This document shows, piece after piece, positions 55,116 through 63,893 of a stretch of DNA of 64,000 nucleotides. The notes below the pieces were generated by a model. That model saw only the letters and a list, made by a program, of their open reading frames with translations. It searched no databases and was not told the origin of the DNA. The stretch comes from an uncultured Lachnospiraceae bacterium. Its GTDB lineage: Bacteria; Bacillota; Clostridia; Lachnospirales; Lachnospiraceae. A program made the position numbers and the translations under genes. How positions within the stretch are numbered: position 1 is the stretch's first letter; each line of letters starts with the position of its first letter. The DNA lies in contig CAKRCW010000006.1 of the NCBI GenBank assembly GCA_934309145.1, forward strand, positions 62,001 through 126,000. Reading direction: 5' to 3'.

Positions 55116-56006
55116 ATGGAAGGAAAGATTATTAAAGGTGTAGGTGGATTTTATTATATCCACCTGCACGATGATAGAATATTTGAATGTAAGGCAAAGG
55201 GAGCATTCAGAAATCAGGGAATTAAGCCTGCGGTTGGAGATAATGTCTATATGGACATTATAGATGAGCAGGAGCTAAAGGGTAATGTTGTAGATATATT
55301 ACCAAGAAAGAATAAGCTTATAAGACCGGCTGTATCGAATGTAGATCAGGCGGTAATTATATTTGCTATGGCACACCCTGAGCCTAATTATAATTTGCTT
55401 GACAGATTTCTTATTATGATGGACAGGCAGGATGTTGATACACATATCTGCCTTAACAAATCAGATTTAATTAAAAATGATTCCATACAAGAGATAAAAA
55501 AAATATATGAAAATTGTGGATATAAGGTTATTGTTACGTCCACCTATGAAGATGAAGAAGGATATGATGGCGTAAGAAAACTCCATGATATGATACAGGG
55601 TAAGACAACAGTTTTTGCCGGACCTTCAGGAGTTGGAAAGTCATCGCTTTTAAATGCATTGAATCCGGATGCAAAGGCTAAGACAGGTGCGATAAGTGAC
55701 AAGATAAAAAGAGGAAAGCACACAACCAGACATTCAGAACTAATGTATATAGGTGAGGAGACATATATTATGGACACACCGGGATTTAGCTCTCTGTATG
55801 TAGATGAGATGGAAGCAAATGAGCTTAAGGATTACTATAATGAATTTACCATCTACAGTCCACGTTGCAGATTTAATGGCTGTGTACACATCAATGAGCC
55901 GGACTGCGAGGTTAAAGCTGCGCTTGATAACGGAGCTGTAAGCAGGCTTAGATATGACAACTACAAACAGATATATGAGGAACTAAAAGAAAAAAGGAGA
56001 TGGTAG
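55116..56006 (+). CDS. rsgA: Ribosome small subunit-dependent GTPase A
   Basis: A 296-residue circularly permuted GTPase that helps 30S maturation. Order of motifs: OB fold (1-65), G4 NKSD, G1 GPSGVGKSS, G3 DTPGF, then the zinc-binding CRFNGCVHINEPDC. All are intact. It starts 12 nt after prkC. Confidence 0.95.
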   Translation: MEGKIIKGVGGFYYIHLHDDRIFECKAKGAFRNQGIKPAVGDNVYMDIIDEQELKGNVVDILPRKNKLIRPAVSNVDQAVIIFAMAHPEPNYNLLDRFLIMMDRQDVDTHICLNKSDLIKNDSIQEIKKIYENCGYKVIVTSTYEDEEGYDGVRKLHDMIQGKTTVFAGPSGVGKSSLLNALNPDAKAKTGAISDKIKRGKHTTRHSELMYIGEETYIMDTPGFSSLYVDEMEANELKDYYNEFTIYSPRCRFNGCVHINEPDCEVKAALDNGAVSRLRYDNYKQIYEELKEKRRW

Positions 56007-56007
56007 C

Positions 56008-56664
56008 ATGAAGAATATTCTTTCACCATCATTATTGTCAATCGACTTTAATCATATTGAAAGAAATGCAAAGGTACTTGATGAGGCTGGTGTAGAGTGG
56101 TTTCACTTAGATGTTATGGATGGTATATTTGTTAAGAATATATCGTTTGGACCACCGGTAATCAAATGCATCAGAAAGATAACAGACAGCTTCTTTGATG
56201 TACATCTTATGATTGTAGATCCAATAAGATATATAGATGCATTTAAGGATGCGGGAGCAGATATGCTCACAATTCATTACGAGGCATGCAGGGATTTGCA
56301 GGAGACAATAGATTATATAAAGGATTGTGGACTTAAGGTTGGTATTGCAATTAACCCTGAGACATCGGTGGATGTTGTTGAGCCTTATATTGATAAGGTG
56401 GATATGATTCTTGTAATGAGCGTAAGACCGGGCTTTGGAGGTCAGAAGTTTATGCCTATAGCACTTGACAAAATAAAATGTGTCCGTGAGTGGGCAGATG
56501 AGAAGAATCCTGAGCTTAATATACAGGTTGATGGTGGTATCACAATAGATAATGTCGATGCAGTGCTTGAAGCGGGAGCTAATGTCATAGTTGCGGGCTC
56601 TGCGGTATTCAAGGGTGATAAGACTGCTAATATTAAGGCTTTTCAGGAGGCACTTTGCAGATAA
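56008..56664 (+). CDS. rpe: Ribulose-phosphate 3-epimerase
   Basis: A 218-residue TIM-barrel enzyme of the pentose phosphate pathway (ribulose-5-P to xylulose-5-P). Motifs FHLDVMDGIFV, VHLMI, SVRPGFGGQKF and the phosphate-binding ends VDGGI and NVIVAGSAVF are present. It begins 1 nt after the rsgA stop. Confidence 0.95.
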   Translation: MKNILSPSLLSIDFNHIERNAKVLDEAGVEWFHLDVMDGIFVKNISFGPPVIKCIRKITDSFFDVHLMIVDPIRYIDAFKDAGADMLTIHYEACRDLQETIDYIKDCGLKVGIAINPETSVDVVEPYIDKVDMILVMSVRPGFGGQKFMPIALDKIKCVREWADEKNPELNIQVDGGITIDNVDAVLEAGANVIVAGSAVFKGDKTANIKAFQEALCR

Positions 56665-56665
56665 T

Positions 56666-57304
56666 ATGGTAGTTATAGTTACTGGTGGCATGATGGACAA
56701 CACGCTTCTTAAGAACGTACTTGCAGACAACAGGGGCGCTTATATAATAGGTGTGGATAAGGGACTTAATGCATTACATGAGCTAGATATAAAACCTGAT
56801 TTGGTCGTAGGAGATTTTGATTCCGTAGATAGCGGCATCAGAGCTATATATGCAGGTAGCCCTGGTGCCATTGTTTTAAATCCAAGAAAGGATTTTACGG
56901 ACACTCATGTTGCAGTTTTAGAGGCACTAAAAAGAAAGCCTGACAATATAATAATAGTAGGTGCTACGGGGACAAGGATGGACCACATGCTTGGAAATAT
57001 AAACCTGCTTAAAATCTGCCTTGACGAGGGAGTTATGGCAGCGATTGTTGATAAAAACAATCGTATAAGAATGATAGATAAGCAGCTAAAGATAAGACGT
57101 GATGAACAATATGGACGTTATGTATCATGTATTCCATTTTCGGATAAGGTTACAGGAATATCCATTAAGGGATTCGAGTATGATCTTGATGATGCTACTA
57201 TAATAAAAGAACAGACCATTGGCATAAGCAATGAGTTGAGAGAGGAGGAAGGTCTTATTACAATTAAAGAAGGATACCTGATTGTGATAGAGGCTAAAGA
57301 CTAA
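56666..57304 (+). CDS. thiN: Thiamine diphosphokinase
   Basis: A 212-residue enzyme making thiamine diphosphate from thiamine. Motifs: IIGVDKGLNAL, VVGDFDS, RKDFTDTHVA and GATGTRMDHMLGN. The frame is open to 56591 within rpe, but the ATG at 56666, 1 nt after the rpe stop, gives the expected N terminus. AGGAGG lies 15 nt upstream, a long spacing, so reinitiation after rpe is likely. Confidence 0.9.
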   Translation: MVVIVTGGMMDNTLLKNVLADNRGAYIIGVDKGLNALHELDIKPDLVVGDFDSVDSGIRAIYAGSPGAIVLNPRKDFTDTHVAVLEALKRKPDNIIIVGATGTRMDHMLGNINLLKICLDEGVMAAIVDKNNRIRMIDKQLKIRRDEQYGRYVSCIPFSDKVTGISIKGFEYDLDDATIIKEQTIGISNELREEEGLITIKEGYLIVIEAKD

Positions 57305-58849
57305 ATGAACATATGGATAATATTGTCATTTGTGGTATATATGGTGGGAATGCTCCTCATAGGTATTACAAGTGCAAAGAAGAACAAGAACGCAGATGAT
57401 TATTTCCTCGGAGGAAGAAATCTGGGAGGCTGGGTAGCTGCATTGTCAGCACAGGCATCAGATATGAGTGGATGGCTCCTTATGGGACTTCCGGGATGTA
57501 TATATGCGTTTGGTGCTAATCAGGCATGGATTGCAATAGGACTATTTTTAGGAACAGTATTTAACTGGCTGCTTGTATCCGGACGACTTAGAAGATACAC
57601 AATAAAGGCTGGAAATGCCATGACAATACCTGAATACTTAAGTAACAGATTCCACGATAACAAGAACATACTTAAGACTATTTCTGCTATAGTCATAGTT
57701 GTATTCTTTCTTGTTTACACAGCTTCAGCATTTGCAGCAGGTGGTAAGCTCTTTTCATCTGTTATGAAGATAGATTATCATGTTGCACTAACAATCGGTG
57801 CGATAGTAATTCTTGCGTACACCTTCCTTGGCGGCTTTATAGCTGTATGTAATACAGACTTTGTTCAGGGAACACTTATGCTTATAGGAATACTTACTGT
57901 ACCTATAGTTGCTGTTATGCTCATGGGAACAGGACATATAATCCCTAATCTTATAGATAGCGGACTTACTGTTGATGCAAAGGATTTCCTTAACATCTTC
58001 TCAGAAAACGGAAAGCCTATATCACCAATAAGCATTGCATCACAGCTTGCATGGGGACTTGGTTATTGTGGTATGCCGCATATTCTTGTAAGATTCATGG
58101 CTGTACGTGATGACAAGGAGCTTGCAAAGTCAAGAAAGATAGCTATAGTATGGGTACTTCTTTCACTTGCTGTAGCTTGTATAATCGGAGTTATAGGAAG
58201 AGCATATCTCTATCCTACAGTACTTGGAACAGAACATTCAGAGTATGAGAATGTATTTATCGAGATGATTAAGAAGGTATTCCTAGTTGATACCAAGCTT
58301 CCTCTTATAGGCGGATTGATTCTCTGTGGTGTGCTTGCAGCCATAATGTCAACTGCTGATTCACAGCTGCTGGTATCGTCCTCATCGGTTGCTAATGACC
58401 TTATTGCCGGAGTATTCTTTAAGAAAATGAGTGAGAAGAGTATTATGATTGCAAGTAGAATTACAGTTATTGCCATCGCTATTATCGCTTATATCATAGC
58501 TTGGAATCCAGACTCAAGCATTATGGCTCTTGTATCTGATGCGTGGGCAGGTCTCGGTAGTGCATTTGGACCTACAATCTTCATGTCACTTTACTGGAAG
58601 AGAATTAATATGCCTGGAGCGGCAGCGGGTATGATAAGCGGTGGACTTACAGTTATAATATGGGATTACATCAAGTTCATAAAGCTTGACGGAGTACGCG
58701 TGACACTTGCCACATACACAGGACTTTATTCGCTTCTTGTTGGCTTCTTCGTAAGTTTGCTTTTCATAGTAATATTTACACTCTCAACAGCAAAGGTAAG
58801 CGATGAGATAGTCAAGGAATTTGAAGATGTAAAAAATGGAATAGTATAA
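57305..58849 (+). CDS. putP: Sodium/proline symporter
   Basis: A 514-residue transporter of the sodium:solute symporter family with about 13 membrane segments. The start YFLGGRNLGGWVAALSAQAS and the Na-binding region STADSQLLVSSS are typical of PutP. It starts directly after the thiN stop (TAA then ATG) with no spacer, so it depends on the same transcript, an unusual partner for the rpe-thiN end of this run. Ends in a terminator. Confidence 0.9.
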   Translation: MNIWIILSFVVYMVGMLLIGITSAKKNKNADDYFLGGRNLGGWVAALSAQASDMSGWLLMGLPGCIYAFGANQAWIAIGLFLGTVFNWLLVSGRLRRYTIKAGNAMTIPEYLSNRFHDNKNILKTISAIVIVVFFLVYTASAFAAGGKLFSSVMKIDYHVALTIGAIVILAYTFLGGFIAVCNTDFVQGTLMLIGILTVPIVAVMLMGTGHIIPNLIDSGLTVDAKDFLNIFSENGKPISPISIASQLAWGLGYCGMPHILVRFMAVRDDKELAKSRKIAIVWVLLSLAVACIIGVIGRAYLYPTVLGTEHSEYENVFIEMIKKVFLVDTKLPLIGGLILCGVLAAIMSTADSQLLVSSSSVANDLIAGVFFKKMSEKSIMIASRITVIAIAIIAYIIAWNPDSSIMALVSDAWAGLGSAFGPTIFMSLYWKRINMPGAAAGMISGGLTVIIWDYIKFIKLDGVRVTLATYTGLYSLLVGFFVSLLFIVIFTLSTAKVSDEIVKEFEDVKNGIV

Positions 58850-58860
58850 AGATAAACATA

Positions 58861-58894
58861 AAAAATGCCGGGAAACAATAAAACCGGCATTTTT
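58861..58894 (+). terminator. Intrinsic terminator after putP
   Basis: AAAAATGCCGG, a 12-nt loop, CCGGCATTTTT. It ends the long run that starts at yicC. Confidence 0.9.
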
Positions 58895-59023
58895 CTATGT
58901 GTATAACTTAAAAGAGAGGATTTATGAAAAAACTATGGTTATAATATAACCTATAAATATGAACAAAATATGACTAGATTAACAACAATGTGTAAAAAAG
59001 CTGATAAATAGGTGGTTTTTCGT

Positions 59024-59479
59024 ATGAATATAAAGATAATTACAGTCGGAAATGTAAAAGAATTATACTACAGAAATAAAATATCAGAATATATGAGCAG
59101 TATTTCTAAGAGATATAAGGCAGAATTAATCGAGCTAAAAGATGAAAGTATACCTAAAAATGCCAGTGATTTAGTGCTTAATTCTATAAAGGATACAGAG
59201 GGAAACAGAATATTAGAATATGTTAATTCATCAGATTATGTTATAGCTCTGTGCATAGATGGCGTAAAGACTACTAATCATGGTATGAGAAAGCAGCTTG
59301 ATAAGGCAGCATCACTTGGGAAAGATACAGTGGTATTTATCATAGGAGGCTCTCTTGGACTTTCAGATAAAGTTGTAAAAAGAGCGAATTATAAGCTTAG
59401 CTTCTCAGATATGACATTTCCGCATCAGCTTATGAGAGTCATGCTCTTAGCCGAGATTAATGAGGTTGTATCGCTATAA
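59024..59479 (+). CDS. rlmH: RlmH-type 23S rRNA methyltransferase without the C-terminal tail
   Basis: A 151-residue SPOUT protein very close to RlmH, which methylates N3 of pseudouridine 1915 in 23S rRNA. The SAM-binding knot is complete (FIIGGSLGLSDKVVKRANYKL, SDMTFPHQLMRVMLL). After that the usual ending of about 17 residues (EQIYRAF...PYHK) is replaced by AEINEVVSL and a stop. The missing tail carries the Tyr-His-Lys end that the partner subunit uses to complete the active site. The ATG at 59024 follows AGGTGG. No tail remnant was found in the other plus-strand frames. The converging gene supplies such a tail. Confidence 0.88.
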   Translation: MNIKIITVGNVKELYYRNKISEYMSSISKRYKAELIELKDESIPKNASDLVLNSIKDTEGNRILEYVNSSDYVIALCIDGVKTTNHGMRKQLDKAASLGKDTVVFIIGGSLGLSDKVVKRANYKLSFSDMTFPHQLMRVMLLAEINEVVSL

Positions 59480-59488
59480 TCTAAGCTG

Positions 59489-59935
59489 CTACTTGTGATA
59501 AGTTATATTGTTAAGTATTGTATAAGCCCTGTATAGCTGCTCTGTAAGTGCTGTTATGGCAATATCAGGCTCAAGTGTAAAGGATGACAGGCATAGCGTG
59601 GCAAGCTTATCGCTTAAGCTGCATGCCTCAAAGCTGTCTGAAATATATGCTTTTTCAAGTTCGTTTTCACATATGAAAAATACTATCGCGGAATATCCAT
59701 TTACGTTTAAAGTACTTATAAGCTTTGACAAATCAACGGATGATATAGTTTCTGTGCCTGCTGTGATGGTATAATACATTGTGTGGGAGCTTAGCTTCGG
59801 TATTTTTTTATCAAATCTTTGATTCGTTTTTAGCTTAATCTGGCAATACGGAGAAGTCCTCTTTGTGTATTCCGATATTGCCGAAAGATAATCAGCATCT
59901 AATTTTTTCTTAGCTGTATATATTGTAATTTCCAT
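59489..59935 (-). CDS. RlmH-like paralogue with tail but degenerate SAM site
   Basis: A 148-residue protein whose ends match RlmH: it starts MEITIYTAKKKLDADYLSAI and finishes TEQLYRAYTILNNITYHK, the tail missing from the neighbouring rlmH. The middle has diverged: FVIGG of the SAM knot reads FFICENE, and the TFPHQL motif is replaced. It therefore should not bind SAM in the usual way. The two genes converge with 9 bp between their stops. A heterodimer in which each subunit supplies the missing half is an attractive idea, but untested. Confidence 0.72.
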   Translation of the reverse strand: MEITIYTAKKKLDADYLSAISEYTKRTSPYCQIKLKTNQRFDKKIPKLSSHTMYYTITAGTETISSVDLSKLISTLNVNGYSAIVFFICENELEKAYISDSFEACSLSDKLATLCLSSFTLEPDIAITALTEQLYRAYTILNNITYHK

Positions 59936-60043
59936 AATATTTTCACCTCAATAAATTAATAATAACATGATTTAACATCTTTTAAAATGGTTGATTTAGT
60001 GCTATGATGTACGCGGATATAAAGTTGATTTGGAGGACATATA

Positions 60044-60856
60044 ATGACAAAGGATAAGAAGATATTGATATTAGACATAGATGGAACTCTTGTCAATTCC
60101 AGAAAAGAGATAACACCACTTACCCTGTCATATTTACATGAGATACAGGAAAAGGGACATATAGTTGCGTTAGCATCAGGCAGACCTTATCCCGGAATGA
60201 AGGGCTATGCCGAGCAGCTTGGATTAGATAAGATGGGCGGCTATGCTGTATCGTTTAATGGTGCAAGAATTATATCGTGCAGGGATGGAAGTGCAGTATA
60301 CGAGAAAACTATGCCTAACCATTATCTAAAGGATATATACAATTATGCCACAGAGCATGGAATCGGTATGGTTACATATAAGGATGACATGGTTGTGACT
60401 GGAACAAGGATAGATGATTATATGGAGTATGAGGCGAGACTTAACTATATGCCTCTTAAGCATATTGATAACTTCTGTGAAGAGGTTGATTTTGATATGG
60501 TAAAATGCCTTCTCACAGCCGAGCCGGAGTATGCAGCACAGTGTGAGAAGGAGCTCTATGATATGCTTTCACCGGAGCTTAATGTATTTCGCTCAGAACC
60601 ATATTTTATAGAGATTACAATGCAGGGAGTAGATAAGGCTGAGTCAATAGACCACCTTCTTAAGATATTAGATATTCCGAGAGAAAACTCAATATGCTGT
60701 GGAGATGGATTTAACGACCTGACCATGGTTAAATATGCGGGCATTGGCGTTGCAATGGAAAATGCTCAGCAAATAGTTAAGGATAATGCAGATTATATAA
60801 CGGCATCATGTGATGATGATGGTATAGTTCAGGTTATAAAAGAATTTATATTGTAG
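60044..60856 (+). CDS. Cof-type HAD-family phosphatase
   Basis: A 270-residue HAD hydrolase of the Cof/YidA type, usually acting on sugar phosphates or nucleotide cofactors. Motif I ILDIDGTLVNS, motif II ALASGRPYPGM and motif IV CCGDGFNDLTMV are present, with a type II cap between. AGG AGG-like GGAGG precedes the ATG. The substrate cannot be told from sequence. Confidence 0.9.
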   Translation: MTKDKKILILDIDGTLVNSRKEITPLTLSYLHEIQEKGHIVALASGRPYPGMKGYAEQLGLDKMGGYAVSFNGARIISCRDGSAVYEKTMPNHYLKDIYNYATEHGIGMVTYKDDMVVTGTRIDDYMEYEARLNYMPLKHIDNFCEEVDFDMVKCLLTAEPEYAAQCEKELYDMLSPELNVFRSEPYFIEITMQGVDKAESIDHLLKILDIPRENSICCGDGFNDLTMVKYAGIGVAMENAQQIVKDNADYITASCDDDGIVQVIKEFIL

Positions 60857-60865
60857 TGCATATGA

Positions 60866-60895
60866 TTGACATTACAAATAGTGTTAAGTTAAAAT
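60866..60895 (+). promoter_or_regulatory. Promoter of the PEP-synthase-like gene
   Basis: TTGACA (60866-60871), 18 bp, TAAAAT (60890-60895), 30 bp before the start codon. Confidence 0.65.
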
Positions 60896-60925
60896 ATTAA
60901 AAAAGACAGAAACAGAGGGATATGC

Positions 60926-63262
60926 ATGAGCACACCGGTTATATCAACTAAGGCAGATACATTATATCTGCTAAAGGACATTGTTAAAAAATCACATATA
61001 GAGGATATCGTCATTGTATATGTAAAAGACGTGCTAAGGGATAAGCAGATGGTGTTTGACAATATCAGTAAGTTTTTTTGCGGTGACAGTATAATAGTCA
61101 GAAGTTCGTCTAAAAATGAGGACAGTATGATTACTTCTAATGCAGGACATTTTGAAAGTGTACTTGGTGTGGATTCCTCTGACAGCAAATCGGTATTTGA
61201 TGCGCTTACTACAGTAATGGATTCATATCTTGAGGACGATGATAAGGGTTATGATGGCATACTTGACGAAGAAATATTAGTGCAGAGACAGTCGAAGGAT
61301 ATTCTTATATCAGGGGTTGTATTTACAAGAGATATCTTATATAACCGTCCATACTATATGATAACCTATGATGACAATGGAAGCACTGACTCTGTGACGA
61401 GTGGTGAAGCTGGAAAGACAAGGTGGATTGCCAGAAATGTATCAAGAGAATTTGTGGATGTAAGATTTCTCAAGGTTATACAGGCAGTAAGGGAGATAGA
61501 GGAGATATTTGCGGATGTACCGGCACTTGATATAGAGTTTGCTGTGAATTCTAATGAGGAGGTCATTATATTTCAGGTGAGACCTCTTGCAGCTGTTTTA
61601 AACAGACCAAAGGTTATGTCGGACAGAGATTTTATAGATACAAAGGCTTATGCAAAATGCAGTTATCTTGACAAGAGCCACATATTGTCTGATATGGCAT
61701 ACTGGAATCCTGCTGAGATAATTGGAACTAATCCAAGACCTCTTGATTACTCACTGTACCGCGAGCTTATAACCGCAAGAATATGGAATGAGGGGTTAAG
61801 ATGCCTTGGATATACAGAGGTTGATGATGACCTCATGCAGAAGATAGGAAATAAGCCATATATATCAGTTAATTATTGTTTCGAGGGTTTATCTCCTGCT
61901 TCACTTGATGAGAACTTCAGATATAAATTATTTGAGTATTATGAGGAACAGTTAAAAAAGGATAAAACAGCACATGATAAGATAGAGTTTGAAATAGTCT
62001 TTAATACTTATGATTTTACTACGGATGACAGACTTAAAGCACTTAAGGAGTATGGATTTAGCGACGAGGAGATAAATACACTTAAAACAGCCCTCTTTGA
62101 TGTCACAAAATATGCAGTTACCCATTATGACAGCATTTGCAACAAGGATAATGACAGCATAGAAGTTATGACTAATTTAAGACATGATATAAGAAATCAG
62201 CATCCTCTGCAGGAAGATAATGTTATGAAGCTCTATAATTATATATCAGAGCTTATAGACTCGATCAAACAGTATGGCACACCGCAGTTTGCAAGACAGG
62301 CGAGATGCGCATTTATGGCAAGAAGCTTTTGCAGAACGTTAGTTGACAAGGGATATTTTAATCAGAATGAGATGGATGCATTTATGATGTCGATATCTAC
62401 AGTTGCATCTGCATTTGAGAGAGATTTCGATAAATACAGTCATGGCGAGATGACAAGGGAAGAGTTCAACAAATTATACGGGCACTTAAGACTTGGAACG
62501 TATGACATAAGAACTGACTGCTACAGAGATATGTTCTTTGATGTGAATGAGGCTCATATGAGCAACAAGAAAAAGGTTGTCGGAGAGGCTAAGCTTCTTG
62601 ATACCGAAAAACTAGACAAGGCACTTAAGGATGCCGGACTTCATGTGACACCTGAGAAGTTTATGGATTTCCTCATAAAGGCAACAAAAAACAGAGAGTA
62701 TTTCAAATTTGAGTTTACCAAGTCGTTAAGCCTTATATTAGAGCTTATCATACATCTTGGAGATATGCTTGGAATTGCAAGAGAGGATATGTCATATCTT
62801 GAAATTCAGGATTTGTTAAGCTATCACAGCAGGGACTCTTATTTACAGATAATTGAACAGAGGCGGAGTATGTATCACGCCAATACTTATCTTGTTTTGC
62901 CTGAGGTTATCTTTGGAGTTGGAGATATAGATGTTATAGATATAGATGAGGCGAGACCTAATTTTATAACTGATAAGATTGTTGAGGCAGATACAGCTAA
63001 TCTTGATGAGTTTGATGGAACAGATATCTCTGGAAAAATAGTTGTGGTTACAAAGGCGGATCCGGGATATGACTGGATATTCACTAAGAATATAGCTGGA
63101 TTTGTTACGAAATATGGTGGTGCAGCGTCTCACATGGCTATAAGATGTGCTGAATTTGGAATTCCTGCCGCTATAGGATGTGGTGAGAGGATATACAGCA
63201 ATATAACAAGGATGAGTCGTGTAAAGCTTGACTGTGCCAATGGTAAAATAACAGAAAAATAG
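60926..63262 (+). CDS. PEP-synthase/rifampin-phosphotransferase-like protein
   Basis: A 778-residue protein of the PEP-utilising superfamily. The N-terminal ATP-grasp part has IIVRSSSKNEDSMITSNAGHFES and ends in DIEFAVNSNEEVIIFQVRPL, but the glycine-lysine lead that opens PpsA and Rph proteins is missing, replaced by about 45 unrelated residues. The middle (about 240-660) is a large helical domain (YWNPAEIIGTNPRPLDYSLY). The C-terminal swivelling domain has GGAASHMAIRCAEFGIPAAIG, with the phosphorylated His. The order matches rifampin phosphotransferase or orphan PEP synthases linked to surface polymers. It is not PpsA itself, which has a PEP barrel at the C terminus. Substrate unknown. Confidence 0.75.
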   Translation: MSTPVISTKADTLYLLKDIVKKSHIEDIVIVYVKDVLRDKQMVFDNISKFFCGDSIIVRSSSKNEDSMITSNAGHFESVLGVDSSDSKSVFDALTTVMDSYLEDDDKGYDGILDEEILVQRQSKDILISGVVFTRDILYNRPYYMITYDDNGSTDSVTSGEAGKTRWIARNVSREFVDVRFLKVIQAVREIEEIFADVPALDIEFAVNSNEEVIIFQVRPLAAVLNRPKVMSDRDFIDTKAYAKCSYLDKSHILSDMAYWNPAEIIGTNPRPLDYSLYRELITARIWNEGLRCLGYTEVDDDLMQKIGNKPYISVNYCFEGLSPASLDENFRYKLFEYYEEQLKKDKTAHDKIEFEIVFNTYDFTTDDRLKALKEYGFSDEEINTLKTALFDVTKYAVTHYDSICNKDNDSIEVMTNLRHDIRNQHPLQEDNVMKLYNYISELIDSIKQYGTPQFARQARCAFMARSFCRTLVDKGYFNQNEMDAFMMSISTVASAFERDFDKYSHGEMTREEFNKLYGHLRLGTYDIRTDCYRDMFFDVNEAHMSNKKKVVGEAKLLDTEKLDKALKDAGLHVTPEKFMDFLIKATKNREYFKFEFTKSLSLILELIIHLGDMLGIAREDMSYLEIQDLLSYHSRDSYLQIIEQRRSMYHANTYLVLPEVIFGVGDIDVIDIDEARPNFITDKIVEADTANLDEFDGTDISGKIVVVTKADPGYDWIFTKNIAGFVTKYGGAASHMAIRCAEFGIPAAIGCGERIYSNITRMSRVKLDCANGKITEK

Positions 63263-63280
63263 GAGAAGGACTGAGCTTAT

Positions 63281-63826
63281 ATGTCAGATAAAAAGTTACT
63301 TGTTTTGTGGCCGGGACGTAATTACAGCTGTGATAAGCCTTTGCTTTATTACGCCGGTAAGGTGTTTGAAAAAAGAGGCTATGAGGTCGTAAGACTTACC
63401 TATAACCAGAAATTAAAGGGTGATAAGGATGATATCGCAGGGCTAATAGATGAGTCGCGTCAATATGTTGCTGAAGAATTGCAGAAGATAGATTTTTCAC
63501 TATATAAGGATATTGTGTTTATATCTAAGAGTATGGGAACAGCTCTTGCCGGATATTTTGAGAAAAAGCTTGGTATATTTGCGAGACATATATTTCTCAC
63601 TCCTGTTAAGGAAGCTTTCCCTTACATGAGAATGGGAAAATGCATAGTCGTTTCTGGTAAAGAGGACAAAATATTAGAGAGTAGAAAGCTTAAGATATAC
63701 TGTGTGGAACAGGATATACCACTTAAACAATTTGATGAGGTTGGACATTCACTAGAGCATCCGGATGATATCAATAAAACATTTGCAATACTTATGGTTC
63801 TGATTAGACTGTACAAGGAGTTTTAA
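63281..63826 (+). CDS. Alpha/beta-hydrolase-like protein
   Basis: A 181-residue protein with the layout of a small alpha/beta hydrolase: LLVLWPGRNYSCDKPLLYYA at the start, a nucleophile-elbow-like ISKSMGT near residue 86, an acidic residue in VVSGKEDKIL and a late His in EVGHSLEHPDD. It begins 18 nt after the PEP-synthase-like gene, so the two are probably transcribed together. The enzyme's substrate is unknown. Confidence 0.65.
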   Translation: MSDKKLLVLWPGRNYSCDKPLLYYAGKVFEKRGYEVVRLTYNQKLKGDKDDIAGLIDESRQYVAEELQKIDFSLYKDIVFISKSMGTALAGYFEKKLGIFARHIFLTPVKEAFPYMRMGKCIVVSGKEDKILESRKLKIYCVEQDIPLKQFDEVGHSLEHPDDINKTFAILMVLIRLYKEF

Positions 63827-63893
63827 TTGATTTAATGATGTGCATGGTGTATAATATTTCCGATAATTACCATTAGTGAAAAGGAGGAAAAAG

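Noticed and set aside
56591..56665. Upstream extension of thiN inside rpe
   Set aside because: The residues are unlike the family; the ATG at 56666 gives the normal start.
59452..59520. Frameshift that would restore the RlmH tail
   Set aside because: The other two plus-strand frames after 59452 do not encode the YRA...YHK tail; the only copy is on the minus strand in the converging gene.
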